Source: Clostridia bacterium (GTDB lineage Bacteria > Bacillota > Clostridia > Oscillospirales > CAG-272). From it: a DNA stretch of 60,077 nt. Location: NCBI GenBank assembly GCA_017403155.1, contig JAFQOP010000019.1:1-60077 (forward strand). The letters run 5' to 3'. Below, piece after piece: positions 8,801-16,324 of this stretch; the stretch's first letter is position 1, and each line of letters begins with the position of its first letter. The translations under genes and the position numbers were made by a program. The notes under the pieces were generated by a model, which saw nothing but the letters and a program-made list of their open reading frames with translations, did not search any database and was not told where the DNA came from.

Positions 8801-9425
8801 GGCATACGATATCGGCTTCGGCGGTCTTGACCACGTGCTTGCATCGGGCGAGGACGTAAACGTATTCGTATTCGATACCGAGGTTTACTCCAACACCGGT
8901 GGACAGGCATCCAAGGCATCCAACATCGGTCAGGTTGCTCAGTTCGCAGCAGCAGGTAAGGCAATCGGCAAGAAGAATCTTGCTGAGATCGCTATGTCCT
9001 ACGGCTACGTATACGTTGCACAGATCGCTATGGGCGCTGATATGAACCAGACCCTCAAGGCAATCGCTGAGGCAGAGGCTTATAACGGTCCCTCCCTTAT
9101 CATCGGCTACGCTCCCTGCGAGATGCACTCCATCAAGGGCGGCATGCAGAACTGCCAGGCTGAGATGAAGCGCGCAGTTGAGGCAGGCTACTGGCAGATG
9201 TTCAGATTCAACCCCGCTCTCAAGGCAGAGGGCAAGAATCCCTTCTCCCTCGACTCTAAGGAGCCCACCGCTTCTTATCAGGACTTCATCAACGGCGAAG
9301 CTCGTTACACCAGACTTGCTCAGGCATTCCCCGAGCGTGCTAAGGAGCTCTTCGCAAAGGCAGAGGAGACTGCAAAGGCGAAGTATGAGCGTCTCAAGAA
9401 GCTCGTTGAATTCTACAACGTATAA
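5838..9425 (+). CDS. nifJ: Pyruvate:ferredoxin (flavodoxin) oxidoreductase
   Basis: A 1195-residue single-chain PFOR that oxidatively decarboxylates pyruvate to acetyl-CoA and reduces ferredoxin, the central step of fermentative carbon flow in anaerobes. The N-terminal pyrimidine-binding domain begins with AYAFTEVAGIYPITPSSPM-type sequence. Two ferredoxin-like 4Fe-4S motifs start at Cys704 (CIQCNNCAFVCP) and Cys759 (CMGCTLCAKACP). The proximal-cluster CAGCAETSY segment follows, then the thiamine-diphosphate site GDGW at 985-988 with YSNTGGQAS downstream. Length matches the family. I take the ATG at 5838 because the upstream ATG at 5823 overlaps the GGAGG site. Codon usage is strongly biased, as expected for an abundant enzyme. 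It is monocistronic. Confidence 0.98.
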   Translation: MIERKKISMDGNTAAAHVSYAFTEVAGIYPITPSSPMAEVTDTWSASNKNIFGEPAKNIFGENVKVVEMQSEAGAAGTVHGSLAAGALTTTYTASQGLLLMIPNMYKIAGELLPCVIHVSARAVASHALNIFGDHSDVYACRQTGFAMMAETNAQEIMDLGAVAHLATIKGRVPFLNFFDGFRTSHEIQKVAAWDYKDLAEMVDFDAVTAFRNRALNPETPVMRGSAENGDIFFQHREACNSYYDALPAVVEEYMDKVNAKLGTDYKLFNYYGAPDADRVIIAMGSVCDVAEEVIDYLLAKGEKVGLVKVRLYRPFVAAKLSEAIPATAKCVAVLDRTKEPGSLGEPLYLDVIASLAEVGRTGLTVVGGRYGLGSKDTTPASIFAVYENLAKDAPKNHFTIGIVDDVTNLSLEEKAAPDTAPQDMVQCKFWGLGGDGTVGANKNSIKIIGDHTDKYIQAYFQYDSKKTGGITISHLRFGDSPIKSSYYINKADFVACHNSAYLAKYDMISDVKPGGTFLLDCQWTDAELDAHLPNDVKSYIANNNVKFYTINATKLAIDLGNAKVKNTVLQSAFFTLANILPVEEANGYMKYMATKSYLKKGQAIVDLNHAAIDAGKDAIHEVAVPAEWKNAGKTAPAAKVEGKRAELVDFVNDIVVPVGAMKGDSLSVSAFTKYADGTFPQGSAAYEKRGVAVSVPQWNPEACIQCNNCAFVCPHACIRPFAMTEEEAAAAPEVTKFAAKPVIKTNYKFTMSVSPLDCMGCTLCAKACPVNNNPKMGTAIEMKPIATQLEQQAAYDYAVAKVSEKPELISVTVKGSQFKQPLLEYSGSCAGCAETSYARLVTQLFGERMYISNATGCSSIWGGSAPATPYTVNNATGRGPAWGNSLFEDNAEHGLGIHIAQKTIREKLINKVAEMAQSDKASAEFKAAAEAYLASKDDGKANEAATKALVVELERAAAAGCPTAPAILAEKQFLSKKSVWIFGGDGWAYDIGFGGLDHVLASGEDVNVFVFDTEVYSNTGGQASKASNIGQVAQFAAAGKAIGKKNLAEIAMSYGYVYVAQIAMGADMNQTLKAIAEAEAYNGPSLIIGYAPCEMHSIKGGMQNCQAEMKRAVEAGYWQMFRFNPALKAEGKNPFSLDSKEPTASYQDFINGEARYTRLAQAFPERAKELFAKAEETAKAKYERLKKLVEFYNV

Positions 9426-9427
9426 TT

Positions 9428-9602
9428 TTGGTGATATTTCCCGTTTTCCGACAAGCTCGCAATAGCTTTCTATTGCTTCGGTCGGAAGAACGAAAAATCT
9501 CCCTCAAAATTCCATGAAGGTGATATTTCCCGTTTTCCGACAAGCTCGCAATAGCTTTCTATTGCTTCGGTCGGAAGAACGAAAAATCTCCCTCAAAATT
9601 CT
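9428..9602. repeat. Two tandem 89-base palindromic units
   Basis: A unit starting GGTGATATTTCCCG at 9430 recurs at 9519, a period of 89 bases. Each is a long imperfect inverted repeat: TTCCGAC (9446-9452) pairs with GTCGGAA (9481-9487), the inner CAATAG pairs with CTATTG, and outer arms (AATTTTG/CAAAATT) extend the stem. The two copies are almost identical. Confidence 0.85.
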
Positions 9603-9635
9603 TCCGTTGTGGAAGGATTAGCAAAAATATAAAAA

Positions 9636-9667
9636 GCCACCGAGGTGAAAATCTCGGTGGCTTTCCT
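9636..9667 (+). terminator. Intrinsic terminator downstream of nifJ
   Basis: GCCACCGAG-gtgaaaat-CTCGGTGGC followed by tttcctt. It lies after the two palindromic repeats, so these would be part of the nifJ 3' UTR. Confidence 0.85.
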
Positions 9668-9680
9668 TATGATTATATAA

Positions 9681-9794
9681 CGCTTGCGTAGCAAGCATAT
9701 CACGAGCCGAAGGCTCTATATCACGAATCCGCCGTGCGGATTCCATATCACGGAGCGAGTGCTCCAAACGTCGGAATCACGGAGCGAGTGCTCC
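9681..9794. repeat. Array of five short hairpins separated by atatcac
   Basis: Five perfect inverted repeats follow each other: GCTTGC-gta-GCAAGC, GAGCC-gaa-GGCTC, GAATCCGC-cgt-GCGGATTC and two copies of GGAGC-gagt-GCTCC. Most are separated by the spacer (c)atatcac. Stem sequences differ while spacer and loop style stay constant. The array abuts the stop codon of the leftward nuclease gene. Confidence 0.85.
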
Positions 9795-9798
9795 ATAT

Positions 9799-10740
9799 TC
9801 AGGGCTTGCACGTGCCGCAGGGGACGTAGCCCTCTGCCTCGAGGTCCTCTCGTGTGCCCGTGTATTCCTGCTTGTTTTCCTCCTTCATTGTGCTGACACC
9901 GGAGCAGGTGGGCTTGTGGTATCTTTTTGTGGAGGTGTTGAGAATAAAGGTCTCGGACTCCTCGGGCAGCTCGCCGCCACCGGGGGTAATTGTGCCCTCG
10001 CCGTCTTCTACTCCGTCCTCGGTGCTGCTGTCGGGGGGCACCGTTGTTTCTCCGAGTGCGCTCGTGCCGTCGGCATAGTTGATGACGATACCCGGCTGGT
10101 AGTTGAACACGTAGACGCAGAAACAGATACCTGCACCGCCGTCCTCAACGCTGTATGCCTCCATAAGCACACCGCTGGCGACGAGGTTGTTTCCCTTGAA
10201 CTCGGGGGTAACGCGATACATTACGTGATTCGACCTGTGTCCCTTCAGGTAGTCGGCAACCATATTCTCAAAGGGCAGCATGCCCTCGTTGTTCATATAT
10301 TTTGTGCCTGTGATGAGGTTCTGCCTATTGGCATTTTCTGCCGTGAGCTGCCAGCCGATGAGGTGCGCGCGGTTGTATAGATAGCCGCCGTCAACGAGCT
10401 CGGGGTCGTATTCCTCCTGCTCCCAGCCCGAGGGCTTAACGTCCGAGATTGAGCCGCGCTTTTCTCCCTCCTTTGGCATGAGGTCGGTGCCGATGCACGC
10501 CATGGCGACGCCGCATCTGCCGAGTGAGTCGAGGGGTGAGTAGTGCTCATATGATTCGGAGACTATCTCGTCGGGTGTGAAGTAGGGAATATTGTCGTTT
10601 CGCACCTCGAAGGCTGCGAGGGGAGTCGGCTCATAGCTGCCGCCACCGTCGTTTCCCGGGAAGGGCAGACAGCCCGTAAGTGTGGCAAGAAGCAACAGAA
10701 GCGCGAGCAGCGAGGTGCCGAGCCTGAGTAAGCTTTTCAT
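9799..10740 (-). CDS. Secreted DNA/RNA non-specific endonuclease lipoprotein
   Basis: A 313-residue exported lipoprotein. The signal peptide ends in LTGC, with Cys24 as lipid site. Residues 50-215 form a nuclease domain of the EndA/NucA DNA/RNA non-specific endonuclease type: YNRAHLIGW at 122-130 corresponds to the DRGH active site (His126), and the following NRQNLITGT segment supplies the metal-binding Asn. After a Pro/Gly/Glu-rich linker, residues 264-313 hold a small H-x3-C...C-x2-C module (His275, Cys279, Cys308, Cys311), probably a zinc site, often found at the end of secreted nucleases. It likely degrades extracellular DNA for nutrients or uptake. It overlaps the upstream gene by four bases (ATGA). 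Confidence 0.85.
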   Translation of the reverse strand: MKSLLRLGTSLLALLLLLATLTGCLPFPGNDGGGSYEPTPLAAFEVRNDNIPYFTPDEIVSESYEHYSPLDSLGRCGVAMACIGTDLMPKEGEKRGSISDVKPSGWEQEEYDPELVDGGYLYNRAHLIGWQLTAENANRQNLITGTKYMNNEGMLPFENMVADYLKGHRSNHVMYRVTPEFKGNNLVASGVLMEAYSVEDGGAGICFCVYVFNYQPGIVINYADGTSALGETTVPPDSSTEDGVEDGEGTITPGGGELPEESETFILNTSTKRYHKPTCSGVSTMKEENKQEYTGTREDLEAEGYVPCGTCKP

Positions 10741-11147
10741 CGTTTATAGTCCTCCCGTGTAATTTTTTCGTGGCAGTCACCCTTGAATTCGCGCCTGCTG
10801 ACAAGGCGCAGACCTGCCGCACCGACGTCAAGGTCACACCTCAGGTCGGAGGGGTAGTGTCTGTTCCACTTATATATGATAAGTCGGTCGATTTTGTCCG
10901 CATGAGCCCTCAGCGAGCCGCGCTCAACAAAGACAAAGGCGTCCCCGTCCTGCGTCTGCATAGGGTCGGGCAGGGAAATCACGCTTGCCGAGCTGCTCTC
11001 AAACAGCTCCTCCGAGTAGTCGGATATATACAGAATGCCATCGTCCACCACTCGCTCGATGTCCGCGATAACGCGCACGTCTGAGCTCTGGCGGCGATTG
11101 TTAAAAGCCATGCCGCCTCTGTCGTCGAGGCAAATAATAACGGTCAT
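10737..11147 (-). CDS. Conserved protein coupled to the secreted nuclease
   Basis: A 136-residue protein without signal peptide, membrane segment or recognised catalytic motif. The N-terminus reads MTVIICLDDRGGMAFNNRRQS; I recall similar small Clostridia proteins next to endonuclease genes, sometimes mislabelled ribonuclease Z, but cannot verify that here. The start follows a GGAGAG site. Its last bases overlap the nuclease start (ATGA), so the two are translationally coupled and share the promoter at 11179-11207. A cytoplasmic regulator or inhibitor of the nuclease is one possibility, but this is inference; the function is unknown. Confidence 0.7.
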   Translation of the reverse strand: MTVIICLDDRGGMAFNNRRQSSDVRVIADIERVVDDGILYISDYSEELFESSSASVISLPDPMQTQDGDAFVFVERGSLRAHADKIDRLIIYKWNRHYPSDLRCDLDVGAAGLRLVSRREFKGDCHEKITREDYKR

Positions 11148-11178
11148 ATTTTCTCTCCTCTCTATTTCTCTTGAAACT

Positions 11179-11207
11179 ATTTTACCAACAAATCGAAAAC
11201 ATTTCAA
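11179..11207 (-). promoter_or_regulatory. Promoter of the leftward nuclease operon
   Basis: On the minus strand, TTGAAA (11207-11202), a 17-base spacer and TAAAAT (11184-11179). Confidence 0.75.
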
Positions 11208-11281
11208 TAGTCTTTTTGCCATCACAGAAAAATATTTATATTATGTTTAAATTTATTTAAAGTGAAATTGACACCTCACTA

Positions 11282-11310
11282 TTGCAAAAGGCATAAAAGT
11301 ATGATAAAAT
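11282..11310 (+). promoter_or_regulatory. Promoter of the lipoprotein/DUF1538 operon
   Basis: TTGCAA at 11282-11287, a 17-base spacer ending in TGA and TAAAAT at 11305-11310. A TTGACA at 11268-11273 lies nearby but without a good -10 box. Confidence 0.7.
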
Positions 11311-11345
11311 AAACTGAATTAGTATGTAAAAGGGAGGGCTTGGCT

Positions 11346-12317
11346 TTGAAAAAAATATTATTTGTGCTGCTTTTTGCAGCAACAGCCATATCGACACTCC
11401 TCCTCGCCTCCTGCTCCGAGGATCCGAAGGAGCCTGAGGTTACCGTATCCCTCTCGCGTGTTAACGTGGAGATGAGCGTGGGGGACGTCTACGTCCTTGA
11501 GGCATCGATATCTCCGCAGGATTACGAATCAGATATAAGCTGGTCCAGCTCTAACCCCACCGTTGCCACCTGTGAGGGTGGCGTTATCACTGCGCTCTCG
11601 CCCGGCAGATGCCACGTTACGGCAACGCTGGACAACGGAAAATACTTTGTATCCTACGTTACCGTAAGTGAAAAAACCGAGGTATATATGTATATGACGG
11701 TCGGAGAGACCGTGGAGCTCGACCGCAGAATGGCACCCTCCTTGGTGGGCGGTGTGTTTGGATGCACAGACACCACTGTGGCAAGCTGCACCGTGGACGG
11801 TGAGCGCGTTTTTATCAGTGCTTTGAAGGGCGGCAGAAGTAACGTTGTGATAACCGACGGGCGCAGCACCGTTACGGTATGCGAGATTGTTGTCCTCGCT
11901 GAGGAGAACAGCTACAACGTAACCGTCGACCTGCCCGATGCACCCATCTTTGTTCCGTATATTAAGAACAGCTACTCGACGGGGGTAACGGTAAGGGATA
12001 TTGAGCTCAGCTATGACCTCTCTCGCGAGTATCTTGATAGCGGTCTTGTCAGAGTCAAGCTGACCTTCAGCTTTGAGAAGACCTATGACTCGGAGGGGGA
12101 GGACGCAGAGAATGCGACGGGCTTCACCTTTGAGATATACAGCGGCGAGAAGGAGGGCATCCTACGCAGCTATAACGTAACAGAGAGCGGCATTTCTGTG
12201 AATGAAGGGCTGCCCCTAACGTATGAATATGAATTTGATGCGGTGCTGGATGACGGCGACGGTGAGCGAAGCTTCACCTTTGTTATCGTCGGTGCCGAAA
12301 AGGAGGAAAATAAGTGA
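11346..12317 (+). CDS. Lipoprotein with Ig-like (Big2) domain
   Basis: A 323-residue predicted lipoprotein. The signal peptide ends LLASC, with Cys23 as lipid anchor. Residues about 33-106 match a bacterial Ig-like group 2 domain: VTVSLSRVNVEMSVGD, then the WSSSNPTVATCEGGVITAL and GRCHVTAT strands. The rest (107-323) is beta-rich without a family I recognise. I start at the TTG at 11346, eight bases after GGGAGG; a TTG six bases upstream is too close to that site. The gene overlaps the next by four bases (GTGA), so it is probably co-translated with the DUF1538 membrane protein. A direct functional link between them is not established. Confidence 0.75.
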   Translation: MKKILFVLLFAATAISTLLLASCSEDPKEPEVTVSLSRVNVEMSVGDVYVLEASISPQDYESDISWSSSNPTVATCEGGVITALSPGRCHVTATLDNGKYFVSYVTVSEKTEVYMYMTVGETVELDRRMAPSLVGGVFGCTDTTVASCTVDGERVFISALKGGRSNVVITDGRSTVTVCEIVVLAEENSYNVTVDLPDAPIFVPYIKNSYSTGVTVRDIELSYDLSREYLDSGLVRVKLTFSFEKTYDSEGEDAENATGFTFEIYSGEKEGILRSYNVTESGISVNEGLPLTYEYEFDAVLDDGDGERSFTFVIVGAEKEENK

Positions 12318-13894
12318 ATTTAATAAGATCAAAGCTGTCAGAATCATTTATGTCGGTATTCCCGATAGCGATGATTGTGTTGGTGCTTTCGATGACACTT
12401 ATACCCGAGTTTTCCTCCAACTTTATGATACTCTTCCTCTTCGGTGCGACGTTCCTCATAATAGGCATGAGCCTATTTACGATGGGTGCGGAGATGTCGA
12501 TGCAGCCACTCGGCACCAAGATAGGTGCATCGATGGCAAAATCGGCAAAGGTATGGCTCATAGCCTTCGTATCCTTTATCATAGGTATCGCCATAACGGT
12601 ATCCGAGCCTGACCTTACCATTCTTGCAGGGCAGATATACGGCGGCGACGCAGAGCTGCAGAAGTGGATACTCATATTTACAGTAGGTGTGGGCGTGGGT
12701 ATATTTCTCATTATAGCGGTGCTTCGTATCGTATTCGGTATAAATCTCAACGTGATTCTCGTTGCGTTCTACGTTGTGGCGCTTGTGCTGTCCTTCTTCC
12801 TCCCCGATGAGTTCAAGCCTCTGGCGTTCGACTCGGGCGGAGTAACGACAGGACCGATGACCGTACCCTTCATTATGTCGCTCGGTGCAGGTGTATCTGC
12901 AGGACGGCGAAACAAGGAGGGCGGAGCCGACTCCTTCGGCATCACAGCCCTTTGCAGCATAGGACCGATAATCGCCGTTATAGTGCTCGGCATTGTTACC
13001 GCGTCTATGGGCGGTGCGGCTATTCCGCCCTACGATATCGGTGCTGACAAGGCTGAGATAACCGAGGCGCTCATCGGTGCTGAAAGCGTTCGGGGCGCAG
13101 TTGCGCTCTATGGCCCCGGAATTCTGCACAATCTTCGTAAGGTGGGAATAGCTCTGCTTCCCATGATAGTATTTACCGTGCTTTATCAGCTCTTCACCCG
13201 TACCTTTACAAAGCGCCAGATAATCAGGGTCTTCGTCGGTATCGTATACACCTTCTTCGGACTCGTTATCTTCCTCTCGGGTGCGGAGATTGGCTTTCTT
13301 CCCACGGGCTTCACGATAGGTATAGAGCTTGCCGAGTATCTTGACGGTGCGCTTCTTATCCCCGTGGCTATGCTGCTCGGCTTCTTTATTGTAAAGGTAG
13401 AGCCTGCGGTCTACGTGCTCAATCACCTGGTCGAGGAGATGAGCGCCGGTGCCATCTCTGCCAAAATGACGGGCAGGGGACTGTCGATAGGTGTTGCCGC
13501 TGCGCTCGGACTTGCAGCCCTTCGCATCATGACGGGAATTGATATAATGTGGTTCCTCATCCCCGGCTATATTATAGCCCTTGTGCTTTGCTTCTTCGTT
13601 CCGAAGATGTTCGTCGGTATCGCGTTTGACTCGGGTGGAGTTGCCAGCGGTACGATGATGAGCGCCTTCGTGCTCCCCCTCTGCATCGGCGCGTGCTCGG
13701 TATTCAGCTCGGGAGACGGCGTTGGCATGGCTATCCTCACAAACGCCTTCGGCTGTGTTGCATTTGTTGCAATGGCGCCGATAATTACAATACAAATGAC
13801 GGGTCTTGTCTACTCCATCAAGTCGAAGCGCAGAAAGAAGAGCTTTATCGAGAGCAACGAGAGCTTCGTTGAATATTCGAGAAGGGAGAGATAA
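12314..13894 (+). CDS. DUF1538 integral membrane protein
   Basis: A 526-residue polytopic membrane protein made of two homologous halves, each a DUF1538 unit. The duplication is visible in the paired segments LAFDSGGVTTGPMTVPF (first half) and IAFDSGGVASGTMMSAF (second half), which probably line a substrate path. About a dozen hydrophobic segments are present. The family is uncharacterised and generally assumed to be a transporter. The GTG start overlaps the lipoprotein stop and follows GGAGG by seven bases. The gene is followed three bases later by a PII-like protein, which fits post-translational gating of a transporter, in the way GlnK gates AmtB; this is inference. Confidence 0.85.
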   Translation: MNLIRSKLSESFMSVFPIAMIVLVLSMTLIPEFSSNFMILFLFGATFLIIGMSLFTMGAEMSMQPLGTKIGASMAKSAKVWLIAFVSFIIGIAITVSEPDLTILAGQIYGGDAELQKWILIFTVGVGVGIFLIIAVLRIVFGINLNVILVAFYVVALVLSFFLPDEFKPLAFDSGGVTTGPMTVPFIMSLGAGVSAGRRNKEGGADSFGITALCSIGPIIAVIVLGIVTASMGGAAIPPYDIGADKAEITEALIGAESVRGAVALYGPGILHNLRKVGIALLPMIVFTVLYQLFTRTFTKRQIIRVFVGIVYTFFGLVIFLSGAEIGFLPTGFTIGIELAEYLDGALLIPVAMLLGFFIVKVEPAVYVLNHLVEEMSAGAISAKMTGRGLSIGVAAALGLAALRIMTGIDIMWFLIPGYIIALVLCFFVPKMFVGIAFDSGGVASGTMMSAFVLPLCIGACSVFSSGDGVGMAILTNAFGCVAFVAMAPIITIQMTGLVYSIKSKRRKKSFIESNESFVEYSRRER

Positions 13895-13897
13895 GCT

Positions 13898-14608
13898 ATG
13901 AAAAAGAAAACAGACAACAGAGCAAAGCTCCTTATCGGAATTGTAAACAAGCAGGATGAGCTTAATTATACCTCCGCGGTAAACAAGTGCTGCACTGCCG
14001 TCCACTTTTCGGGCGTCGGTCACGGCACGGCGCGCTCGAGCTACCTTTCCTACTTCGGTATTAACGATATTGAGAAGAGAGTCGTCTTTTCGATAATACC
14101 CGAGGCGCTCGAGAAAACCGTGCTTCGCACCGTGGGCCAGGAGCTGAAGCTTTATCTGCTCGGCAGGGGTATCGCCTTTACAGCGCCTCTGTCAGGCATA
14201 TCAAATATAGTTGAGGATGCCGTCCTCTCGGGAACCGAGGACGTCAAGACGGCACCGCAGAAGAAGGAGAACAAAACGATGCATGAGCTTGTAATAGCAG
14301 TAGTTGACCAGCGCTTTACCGATATGGCTATCGATGCCGCGCGCGCGGCAGGTGCTACGGGCGCCACCGTCTTCCATACCAAGAGCCTTGACAATGCAAA
14401 GATAGAGGAGAAGATGGGAACTATTCTCCCCGAGCAGAGCGACAGCGTGTTCTTCCTCACGACCGAGGAGTATAAGCTCCATATAATGGAGGCGATAAGG
14501 GACGTTGCGGGGCTGAAGACCGAGGGCAGTGCCGTTATCTTCTCGCTTCCCGTTGACGACCTCGTCGGCATCGGAAAGTTCGACGGAGAGGTGCCCGACG
14601 GGCAATAA
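13898..14608 (+). CDS. Tandem PII-like signalling protein
   Basis: A 236-residue cytoplasmic protein that looks like two ferredoxin-fold PII-like units in one chain: about 10-110 and 125-236, joined by a Lys-rich linker (APQKKENKTM). The second unit carries the PII-style pattern ELVIAVVDQ...AARAAGATGATVFH, resembling the strand-helix-T-loop region of GlnB. The first unit starts LLIGIVNKQDEL and is more diverged, with Cys-Cys near residue 31. The usual T-loop uridylylation tyrosine is not evident. It lies directly behind the DUF1538 gene, so I infer a sensory partner of that membrane protein. The nucleotide or small-molecule ligand is unknown. Confidence 0.75.
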   Translation: MKKKTDNRAKLLIGIVNKQDELNYTSAVNKCCTAVHFSGVGHGTARSSYLSYFGINDIEKRVVFSIIPEALEKTVLRTVGQELKLYLLGRGIAFTAPLSGISNIVEDAVLSGTEDVKTAPQKKENKTMHELVIAVVDQRFTDMAIDAARAAGATGATVFHTKSLDNAKIEEKMGTILPEQSDSVFFLTTEEYKLHIMEAIRDVAGLKTEGSAVIFSLPVDDLVGIGKFDGEVPDGQ

Positions 14609-14662
14609 TCCCCATCCCCGTGTAAAAAAACATAGGAACAATAAAATGATAGGAGGTAAAAA

Positions 14663-16216
14663 ATGAGAAGGCTCTGGCGTTTTTTGTTTTCCAGATATAC
14701 CATCTCTGCGGCGACAATTATTGTATCCTTAGCGCTTATATTTTCTCTTATATACCTAATATCAAGCTATTCGATTCTTATATACCTCGCCCTTGTTATT
14801 ATCGAGATTTTTGTGGTTATAAGCATAATCAACAGAGAGACCCACCCCGAGTATAAGATACCCTGGCTGGTTATCAGCCTTATTATACCCGTGTTCGGCA
14901 TGGTTGTGTATATCATCTTCTATTCGAGAAAGCTGAGCAAAAAGGAGGCGAGGCTCCTCGGAAAAATAAATGAGGAGGCAGAACGCGCCTCCCACGCAAT
15001 GAACGAGAGGGTAGAGTCCGAGCATATGGACGTGCTCACCAAGATACATTCTCCTGCAGCAGGCAAGGTGCGCTCGATACTGAATGACGACCCCTGTGCC
15101 GACCTGTATATGGGCTCGACCTCAAGGTATTATCCCCTGGGCGAGGATATGTTCGCAGATATGCTGAAGGATATCAGAAATGCAAAGAGGTATATTTTCC
15201 TTGAGTTCTTTATTATCCATGAGGGCGAGATGTGGGACGAGATACATTCACTCCTCCGTCTGAAGGCGAGCGAGGGTGTTGACGTCCGACTGCTCTATGA
15301 CGATATAGGGTGCATGAAGACATTAAACGCGCATTTTCCCGATATGCTGAGGGCGGAGGGAATAAGCTGTCACCGCTTTGCCAAGGTGACCCCGCGCGTG
15401 TCCGCAATTCACAACAACCGGGACCATAGAAAAATTCTTTGCGTGGACGGTCACGTTGCATATACGGGAGGCATAAATATTGCCGACGAGTATATAAACC
15501 GCATCGAGCGCTTCGGTCACTGGAAGGACGGCGGCGTCAGGGTGGAGGGAAATGCAGCCCTCGGATTTGTCAAGCTATTCCTCTCTATGTGGGACCTCAC
15601 GGTGGGGGTCGTGTCAAATTATTCCGACTATTTTACAAGCGCCGAGGTGACCGACCTTGGCGACGGAGGCTTCTACATCCCCTTTGGCTCAGGCCCCGCC
15701 CCGATATATAAGCGTCCCGTCGGCAAGGACGTATTTATCAACATCATCAACCAGGCGCAGCACTACGTCTATATAACCACCCCCTATCTGATAATTGACT
15801 ATGCGCTTACCGACGCTCTTAAGTGTGCGGCGCTGAGGGGTGTCGACGTGAGGATAATTACCCCGTCGAAAGCGGATAAGAAAAAGGTAAAGGTAATGAC
15901 CAAGAGCTCATATCCCGGCCTCATGTCCGCAGGTGTAAAGATATACGAATATCAGCCGGGCTTTATTCATGAGAAGGTCATCGTGTCCGACGACCATTAC
16001 GCCACTGTCAGCACTATAAACTTCGACTTCCGCAGCCTCGTCCACCACTTTGAGGACGGACTCTGGATGTACAATACTCCGACCGTCGTCGAAATACGCA
16101 AGGAATTTCTGAAGACGATTTCCGTCAGCGAGGAAATCGGTGAGGATGAGGCGAAGCTTACCTTTGTTGAGTGGCTTGTGCGTAATATGATACGTTTGTT
16201 CGCCCCACTTCTGTAA
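14663..16216 (+). CDS. cls: Cardiolipin synthase (phospholipase D family)
   Basis: A 517-residue membrane enzyme that joins two phosphatidylglycerol molecules to form cardiolipin. The N-terminus has two or three transmembrane segments (residues about 10-90, the PLDc_N region). Two catalytic HKD motifs are visible: HRKILCVDG starting at His255 and HEKVIVSDD starting at His436. Length and layout are standard for bacterial cardiolipin synthases. The ATG follows AGGAGGT with ideal spacing. It begins 54 bases after the PII-like gene with no clear promoter or terminator between, so it may be the last gene of that operon. Confidence 0.95.
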   Translation: MRRLWRFLFSRYTISAATIIVSLALIFSLIYLISSYSILIYLALVIIEIFVVISIINRETHPEYKIPWLVISLIIPVFGMVVYIIFYSRKLSKKEARLLGKINEEAERASHAMNERVESEHMDVLTKIHSPAAGKVRSILNDDPCADLYMGSTSRYYPLGEDMFADMLKDIRNAKRYIFLEFFIIHEGEMWDEIHSLLRLKASEGVDVRLLYDDIGCMKTLNAHFPDMLRAEGISCHRFAKVTPRVSAIHNNRDHRKILCVDGHVAYTGGINIADEYINRIERFGHWKDGGVRVEGNAALGFVKLFLSMWDLTVGVVSNYSDYFTSAEVTDLGDGGFYIPFGSGPAPIYKRPVGKDVFINIINQAQHYVYITTPYLIIDYALTDALKCAALRGVDVRIITPSKADKKKVKVMTKSSYPGLMSAGVKIYEYQPGFIHEKVIVSDDHYATVSTINFDFRSLVHHFEDGLWMYNTPTVVEIRKEFLKTISVSEEIGEDEAKLTFVEWLVRNMIRLFAPLL

Positions 16217-16256
16217 GATAAAGAGGCTGACTTATTCCTGCAAAGGCGCAAACAAA

Positions 16257-16300
16257 AAGGGTAGAGGTACTTTCTAATATACCTCTACCTTATTTTTTAT
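16257..16300. terminator. Terminator between convergent cls and MgtC genes
   Basis: GGTAGAGGTA-ctttctaata-TACCTCTACC followed by ttattttttatttt on the plus strand. The minus-strand side is less T-rich. Confidence 0.85.
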
Positions 16301-16324
16301 TTTGATTATATCCGTTTATATCCG

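Noticed and set aside
5790-9128. A 1112-codon open frame on the minus strand opposite nifJ
   Set aside because: It has no ribosome binding site or family motifs and simply mirrors the strongly biased codon use of nifJ. Similar long antisense frames lie opposite rpoB, rpoC, the giant protein and fusA.
9428-9794. CRISPR array
   Set aside because: There are only two long palindromic units and then hairpins with variable stems. No constant repeat with unique spacers of 30-40 bases exists, and no cas gene is near.
12314-14608. Ammonium transport (amtB-glnK) operon
   Set aside because: The membrane protein is a duplicated DUF1538 family member with FDSGG motifs, not an Amt channel, and the PII-like protein lacks the classical T-loop tyrosine.
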